Source: Hydrogenophaga sp. A37 (GTDB lineage: Bacteria > Pseudomonadota > Gammaproteobacteria > Burkholderiales > Burkholderiaceae_C). Taken from it: a stretch of DNA of 64,000 bases. Position numbers and translations under genes: made by a program. The first letter of the stretch is position 1. Each line of letters opens with the position of its first letter. The stretch is taken from the NCBI RefSeq assembly GCF_002001205.1, contig NZ_MUNZ01000123.1, positions 1 through 64,000 on the forward strand, read 5' to 3'. The notes below the pieces were generated by a model, which was not told the origin of the DNA, searched no databases, and saw only the letters and a program-made list of their open reading frames with translations. This document shows, one piece after another, positions 58,960 to 64,000 of this stretch.

Positions 58960-59191
58960 TGTGAGCGAAACGCGTCGAGGGCTGTTGCAGCTTCTGCTCC
59001 AGCAGGGTCACGCTGCGGCCCGTTTCCACGGCGGTGGAGCTGGCCACGGCACGCAGCATCGCTTTGCTGCTGGGCTTCTTGCGTTGGGGCTCTGTGGGCT
59101 TCAGCATGCGGTGGTGTTGCGATGTCGGTGGTTTAGGGCGACGCTGAGCAAGTTGTTCAGCGTCGCCTGAGTTTACCGCTGGACCTGACAA
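58943..59191 (-). CDS. Possible small protein downstream of the histidine kinase, antisense to the fic 3' end
   Basis: An 82-residue frame starting TTG 59191, with AGGAGG 7 bp upstream (inside the kinase stop region). An internal ATG at 59107 would give 54 residues. The C-terminal part (KPSSKAMLRAVASSTAVETG, then LLEQKLQQPSTRFAHIKLA) reads like a genuine small basic helical protein rather than a random frame. It overlaps fic tail to tail by 17 bp. It could be a Fic antitoxin on the opposite strand or an unrelated protein; no family was recognised. Confidence 0.4.
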   Translation of the reverse strand: MSGPAVNSGDAEQLAQRRPKPPTSQHHRMLKPTEPQRKKPSSKAMLRAVASSTAVETGRSVTLLEQKLQQPSTRFAHIKLAR

Positions 59192-59194
59192 CGA

Positions 59195-61276
59195 TCACCC
59201 TCCTGGCCGCCCATCCCGCGTGTTCACCGCCTCCGGCGCCTGCGGCTCCGTCAGCAGGCGCACGCTAAACAGCGCACCGTTCTGGCCGTCTTCGCGGTTC
59301 CCCGCGCTGATGGCGCCGCCGTAGCGTTCCACGAGCCCCAGGCTGATCCACAGGCCCAGGCCATTGCCGTCGTTCTTCGTGGTGAAGAAGGGGCGGAACA
59401 GGCGTTCTTCCACGCCGGGTGCCAGGCCCGGCCCGGAGTCCTGCACCTGCAGCAGTGCGCCGCGTGCACCGTGCTCGTCCGCCCAGTTCTGCGTGCTCAG
59501 GCGCAGCGTGCCGCCTTGCGGCATGGCCTGGATGGCGTTGATGAGCAGGTTGATGATGACCTGCTGCAGCTCCTGCCGGTTGAAGCCCACGCGCTGCGTG
59601 GCCTGCAGCTCACGAACCATCTTGATGCGCGTCTGCGCCAGCAGGTGCGCCACCAGCACCAGGCAGTCATGCACGGTCTGGTTGAGGTCCAGCGTTTCCA
59701 CGTAGCCGGCGTATTCGGTGGGCCGGGCGTACTGCAGCAACTGGGTGACGATCAGGCGCATGCGCTCGACCTGTTCGTCCAGCAACTGGAGCTCGGCCTT
59801 CACCGGCTGCGCGTGTTCGCCCAGTGTCTCGCGCATCAGGTCCAGGTTGCCCTGCATCACCGCGATGGGGTTGTTGATTTCGTGCGCGATGCTGGCGGTG
59901 AGCTGGCCGATGGCCGCGAGCTTTTCGCTTTTCACCAGCTGCTGCTGCGCCAGCTGCAGCGAGGCGTTGCTGGCCTCCAGCTCGCGCGTGCGCTCGGCCA
60001 CCTTGGCGTCCAGCTCTTCGCCCCAGCGGCGCAGGGCGGCGGTCTTGTCGTCGATCACGTCGAGCAGTTGGTCGAGGTGGCCGGCCAGCGCACCGAGTTC
60101 GTCGCGCGCGGGTCGGGCCCCCACGCGGGCGGCCTCACCGTCTTTCACGCGCTGCATGGTGTGGTTCATCTGCTCGACGGGTTTGAAAATGCTGCGCGCC
60201 CAGCGCACCGAGAACCAGGCCGAGACCGCCATCACGCCGAGAAAGATCAGGCCCATGAGGGCGAGCATGGCGTGACGCACCAGGCGGAAGGGCGATTCGA
60301 GGAAGCCCACGTAGAGCATGCCCACTCGCTCGCCCGCCGCGTCGAGCAGCGGGTCGTAGGCCGACACGTACCAGTCATTCACCACGAAGGCGCGGTCCAG
60401 CCAGGTCTGGCCGCCGCCGAGCACGCGCTCACGCACGGCTTGCGAGACGCGGGTGCCGATGGCGCGCTGGTCCTGGAACAGGCGCACGTTGGTGGTGATG
60501 CGCACGTCGTCGAGGAACAGCGTGGCCGTGCCAACGCTACCGAAGGGCAGGGCGCCCTCGGGGTAGACGATGCGGTTGATGTGGTCGATGAAATCGAGGT
60601 TCTGGTTGAGCAGCACACCGCCCACCAGCAGGGCCAGCGGCTGGTCGTTCGCGCCCAGTACCGGCTGCAGTGAGAGCACCACCATGGCGCGGTCTTCGAT
60701 GCGGCGCGCGTCGGGCGCGGCGTTGCGCGTGGGCACCAGCGGGATGTGCAGGCGCGGCAGCAACTGTGGCGCCATGGCGCTGAGTTCGTCGCGCGAGAGC
60801 CGCACGATCTGCGCGGCGCGCGGATGGGCGCCGGGCGCATGGGACAGGTCGAGCAAGCGGGTGAGCGTTGCGGGCAGGGGGGTGCTGGGTCGGGCGCCGA
60901 GGGCGCTGACCAGGGGCTGTCCGTCGGGCCGGTAGAGCAGCAGGAAGTCGAGGTTCAACTCCTGCTGGGCAGCGGCGAGCGGCAGGCCCAATGGGGCATC
61001 GGCCGAGGCCGTCTGCAGGCTGTGCAGCAGCCGCTGCGAACGCGCCACGCCGCGTGTGCCGCTGCCTACCTCGATCAGCACCTGGTCGAAGTAGCCGCGC
61101 GCCACCGCCAGGTCGCTGCGCACCTTGGTGATGAGCAGCCGGTCGTAGGTGACGCTGCTCCACACCGCGATGGCCAGCACCAACAACGGGAACACCACCA
61201 GCAGCGGCAGCAGCGCCATCGCTAGCAGCTTGTTGCGCACCGAGGTGGCGAGCCAGCCGGGCGCGCGGCGGATCAT
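59195..61276 (-). CDS. Membrane sensor histidine kinase of the formate dehydrogenase locus
   Basis: A 693-residue sensor kinase. TM1 (about 13-38) is followed by a large periplasmic region of about 290 residues resembling a double Cache-type sensor (with RLSRDELSAMAPQLLP and FVVNDWYVSAYDPLLD). TM2 lies near residue 335, then HAMP, a coiled coil, HisKA with His465 (TASIAHEINNPIAVMQ) and HATPase with QVIINLLINAIQAMP and GNGLGLWISLGLVERYGG. The ATG at 61276 starts a normal membrane anchor; the frame is open further upstream without homology. It follows the NtrC-type regulator gene across a 115-bp repeat-containing gap and is presumably its cognate kinase. Confidence 0.9.
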   Translation of the reverse strand: MIRRAPGWLATSVRNKLLAMALLPLLVVFPLLVLAIAVWSSVTYDRLLITKVRSDLAVARGYFDQVLIEVGSGTRGVARSQRLLHSLQTASADAPLGLPLAAAQQELNLDFLLLYRPDGQPLVSALGARPSTPLPATLTRLLDLSHAPGAHPRAAQIVRLSRDELSAMAPQLLPRLHIPLVPTRNAAPDARRIEDRAMVVLSLQPVLGANDQPLALLVGGVLLNQNLDFIDHINRIVYPEGALPFGSVGTATLFLDDVRITTNVRLFQDQRAIGTRVSQAVRERVLGGGQTWLDRAFVVNDWYVSAYDPLLDAAGERVGMLYVGFLESPFRLVRHAMLALMGLIFLGVMAVSAWFSVRWARSIFKPVEQMNHTMQRVKDGEAARVGARPARDELGALAGHLDQLLDVIDDKTAALRRWGEELDAKVAERTRELEASNASLQLAQQQLVKSEKLAAIGQLTASIAHEINNPIAVMQGNLDLMRETLGEHAQPVKAELQLLDEQVERMRLIVTQLLQYARPTEYAGYVETLDLNQTVHDCLVLVAHLLAQTRIKMVRELQATQRVGFNRQELQQVIINLLINAIQAMPQGGTLRLSTQNWADEHGARGALLQVQDSGPGLAPGVEERLFRPFFTTKNDGNGLGLWISLGLVERYGGAISAGNREDGQNGALFSVRLLTEPQAPEAVNTRDGRPGG

Positions 61277-61304
61277 GCGAGGTCCGTTCCGGCGTAACGT
61301 GTTC

Positions 61305-61390
61305 CATCCAAGAACCCGGCGGAACCGGCTTTGCCGGGCCGCATCGGGTTGCCCCCTTGAGGGGGTCGCGCGCAGCGCGGCGGGGGTGCT
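61305..61390. repeat. Dispersed GC-rich intergenic repeat, copy B
   Basis: The reverse complement of this block matches copy A (2875-2962) almost exactly over about 70 bp, including the CCGCCGCGCTGCGCGCGACC and GATGCGGCCCGGC blocks. It fills the gap between the sigma-54 activator and kinase genes, so if both are co-transcribed the element is in their mRNA. Confidence 0.7.
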
Positions 61391-61391
61391 T

Positions 61392-62774
<1,383 letters not shown>

Positions 62775-62829
62775 CCGCCGGCATTCTACGGATGATGTTT
62801 ACCAAATCACTGGGGTATTCCCCGGAATC

Positions 62830-62847
62830 CGACAGTTCCAGATGTCG
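62830..62847. promoter_or_regulatory. Inverted repeat, candidate activator site 1
   Basis: CGACA and TGTCG arms separated by 8 bp, 56 bp upstream of the regulator start codon. It shares half-sites with the stronger palindrome at 62876-62890, the two centres being about 44 bp apart. Confidence 0.35.
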
Positions 62848-62875
62848 ATGGCGCCCCAACAGCGGGCTCCGGCGC

Positions 62876-62890
62876 GCGACAAATTGTCGC
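62876..62890. promoter_or_regulatory. Perfect palindrome, candidate activator (UAS) site 2
   Basis: GCGACAAATTGTCGC is a perfect 7-bp inverted repeat around one central base. It lies about 140 bp upstream of the sigma-54-like promoter, the usual distance for enhancer sites of NtrC-type activators, and about 100 bp upstream of the regulator's own start. Confidence 0.5.
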
Positions 62891-63020
62891 AACGCCGAAT
62901 GCCATTTTGACGCGCGGTGCCACTGTGTTTCTTTCGCGCCTCAGGGTATTCCCTTTGGACCTGTGGCGTTCTCCCCGCGCCGCGATGCGTGCGTGTCTTC
63001 CCGCCGCATGAGCCCGCGGG

Positions 63021-63036
63021 TGGCACGGTTTTGGCT
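63021..63036 (+). promoter_or_regulatory. Sigma-54-like (-24/-12) promoter of the formate dehydrogenase operon
   Basis: TGGCACGGTTTTGGCT fits the -24/-12 consensus TGGCACG-N4-TTGC(A/T) with one mismatch; the essential GG and GC are present at the correct 10-bp spacing. The predicted start near 63047 would give a 5' leader of about 180 nt before the Tat-signal gene. Confidence 0.6.
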
Positions 63037-63229
63037 ATGAAGTCGCTAGCACCCGTGGCGCGCTCGCTGGGCGCTGGCAAGCCGCATGTCAAGGGACTGC
63101 CTGGCCAGGTGTGCGGTGTCGATGGTCGCTTGCGTGCCGGTGGGGCGACGGTTAGATTCGCCATATGCAAAAAGCCCACAAGTCGCGTCAGGGGACGTGC
63201 AGCGGGCGCTGTTCAACCAGGAGACATGC

Positions 63230-63451
63230 ATGCACAAGCCGCCATCTGAGTCCCATTCCCGCCTGAACCGGCGCACCCTGTTTGCCGGTGCGGGCACCGT
63301 GGGCGCACTGGCCGCTGCGGCGAGCCTGTTGCCTGGCGCGACCGCTGAAGCACCCCCTGAGGCGGCAGCCCTACGCCCTGCGCCGGAACGTGGCGGCGGC
63401 TACGCGCTGACGGACCACGTCAAGCATTACTACAAGACCACCCAGATCTGA
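63230..63451 (+). CDS. Small Tat-signal protein of the formate dehydrogenase region
   Basis: A 73-residue protein with a twin-arginine signal (LNRRTLFAGAGTVGALAAA) and a short mature part ending YALTDHVKHYYKTTQI. It matches the known family of small Tat targets encoded just before formate dehydrogenase alpha subunits. AGGAG is 6 bp before the ATG at 63230. Only 17 bp separate it from the alpha subunit gene. The mature peptide has no cofactor motif; it is thought of as a possible accessory or membrane-linking subunit, but that is not proven. Confidence 0.88.
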   Translation: MHKPPSESHSRLNRRTLFAGAGTVGALAAAASLLPGATAEAPPEAAALRPAPERGGGYALTDHVKHYYKTTQI

Positions 63452-63468
63452 TCCCGCCGGAGAACCGC

Positions 63469-64000
63469 ATGTTGCTGACCAAAAAATCCTCCGGCGTTGG
63501 CGCTCAAGGCGCCCGGGCCCACAGCAGTTTCGTCCACAGCCTGCAGCGCGGCCTGTCGGCTGCCTTGCCCACCATGGACCGCCGCGCTTTCCTGCGCCGA
63601 TCGGGCTTGGGGGTCGGTGTCGGTCTGGCCGCGACCCAGCTGACGCTGGTCAAGAAGGCCAAGGCCGCCGACGGCAAGTCGATTGACGGCAGCGGCAAGA
63701 TCGAAGTCAAGCGCACGATCTGCACCCACTGCTCTGTGGGCTGTGCGACGGATGCCATTGTTGAAAACGGCGTCTGGGTGCGCCAGGAGCCGGTGTTCGA
63801 TTCGCCCATCAACCTGGGTGCCCACTGCGCCAAGGGCGCGGCCCTGCGCGAGCACGGCCATGGCGAGTACCGCCTGCGCTACCCGATGAAGCTGGTCAAC
63901 GGCAAGTACGAGCGCATCAGCTGGGACACGGCGCTCGAAGAGATCACCGACCGCATGAAAAAGCTGAAGGAGGCCAGCGGGCCTGACTCGGTGTACTTCG
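63469..64000 (+). CDS. Formate dehydrogenase alpha (molybdopterin) subunit, 5' part
   Basis: The first 177 codons of a molybdopterin oxidoreductase that runs off the window edge. The Tat signal is MDRRAFLRRSGLGVGVGLAA (around residues 36-55, after an extended N-region). The [4Fe-4S] motif is CTHCSVGC followed by HCAKGAALREHG, as in formate dehydrogenase catalytic subunits (FdhA/FdnG type), and RYPMKLVNGKYERISWDTAL is the usual next segment. The active-site Cys/Sec is beyond the edge. A CGGAGAA ribosome-binding site precedes the ATG. The enzyme is expected to be periplasmic and to oxidise formate. Confidence 0.9.
   Translation, partial: MLLTKKSSGVGAQGARAHSSFVHSLQRGLSAALPTMDRRAFLRRSGLGVGVGLAATQLTLVKKAKAADGKSIDGSGKIEVKRTICTHCSVGCATDAIVENGVWVRQEPVFDSPINLGAHCAKGAALREHGHGEYRLRYPMKLVNGKYERISWDTALEEITDRMKKLKEASGPDSVYF

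Larger units (their letters stand above)
62775..63229. other. Divergent regulatory region, sigma-54 regulator / formate dehydrogenase operon
   Basis: A 455-bp stretch without a convincing gene. It contains two inverted repeats built from CGACA/TGTCG half-sites (62830-62847 and 62876-62890), a sigma-54-like promoter facing the fdh genes (63021-63036) and the ribosome-binding site of the Tat-signal protein (AGGAG at 63219-63223). Beyond these no terminator or known riboswitch was seen. Confidence 0.7.

Noticed and set aside
62886-62905. Second sigma-54 promoter facing the regulator gene (minus strand TGGCATTCGGCGTTGC)
   Set aside because: The GG and GC elements are 11 bp apart instead of 10, which normally abolishes sigma-54 promoter function.

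Overview
This is high-GC (roughly two-thirds G+C) chromosomal DNA from a betaproteobacterium. The most likely source is Burkholderiales, family Comamonadaceae, of a Hydrogenophaga-like type. That placement is inferred from gene order (lolB-ispE-tRNA-prs-rplY-pth, mutM-dynamin-mutY, spoT/greB), from the short DUF3460 protein beside scpA, and from the pairing of an aerobic benzoyl-CoA (box) pathway with a periplasmic formate dehydrogenase locus. No rRNA, insertion sequence, prophage or CRISPR array was seen.

Positions 1-31.4 kb are mostly conserved core genes: an M16 peptidase pair, rsmD, coaD, a ferredoxin, then pth, rplY, prs, tRNA-Gln, ispE, lolB and a large TPR protein on the minus strand; mutM, a dynamin-like GTPase and mutY; rapZ, recN and nadK; hrcA, two tRNAs and greB; spoT, nadB, scpA, a DUF3460 protein and a SulP transporter; a SmpA-like lipoprotein, a YoaK-type membrane protein, metG and apbC/mrp.

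Positions 31.7-41.6 kb are accessory and hold the most unusual system. A TonB-dependent receptor, a YfiR-family periplasmic protein, a CHASE8/HAMP hybrid histidine kinase, a single-domain response regulator and a 1189-residue Hpt/REC/PAS hybrid kinase are packed with overlapping start and stop codons. It looks like a YfiR/YfiN-type envelope sensor rewired from a diguanylate cyclase to a multi-step phosphorelay. A convergent LivK-type binding-protein gene next to it carries one in-frame TGA.

Positions 41.7-51 kb encode aerobic hybrid benzoate degradation: benzoate-CoA ligase and BoxD on the minus strand, then BoxR, BoxC, BoxB and BoxA on the plus strand. Two TGCA-N6-TGCA operators sit on the two divergent promoter regions and fit control by BoxR. 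A 398-bp repeat-rich spacer separates boxB from boxA.

Positions 51-64 kb hold a DUF1631 gene and then a formate dehydrogenase locus. The accessory genes are DUF3305, a class I glutamine amidotransferase, DUF3306, a poly-[4Fe-4S] protein and a TorD-like chaperone, followed by a Fic-domain gene. A two-component system (histidine kinase and NtrC-type sigma-54 activator) reads the other way. The small Tat-signal protein and the formate dehydrogenase alpha subunit begin at the right edge, behind a sigma-54-like promoter and palindromic candidate activator sites. Short GC-rich dispersed repeats occur in at least four intergenic gaps.
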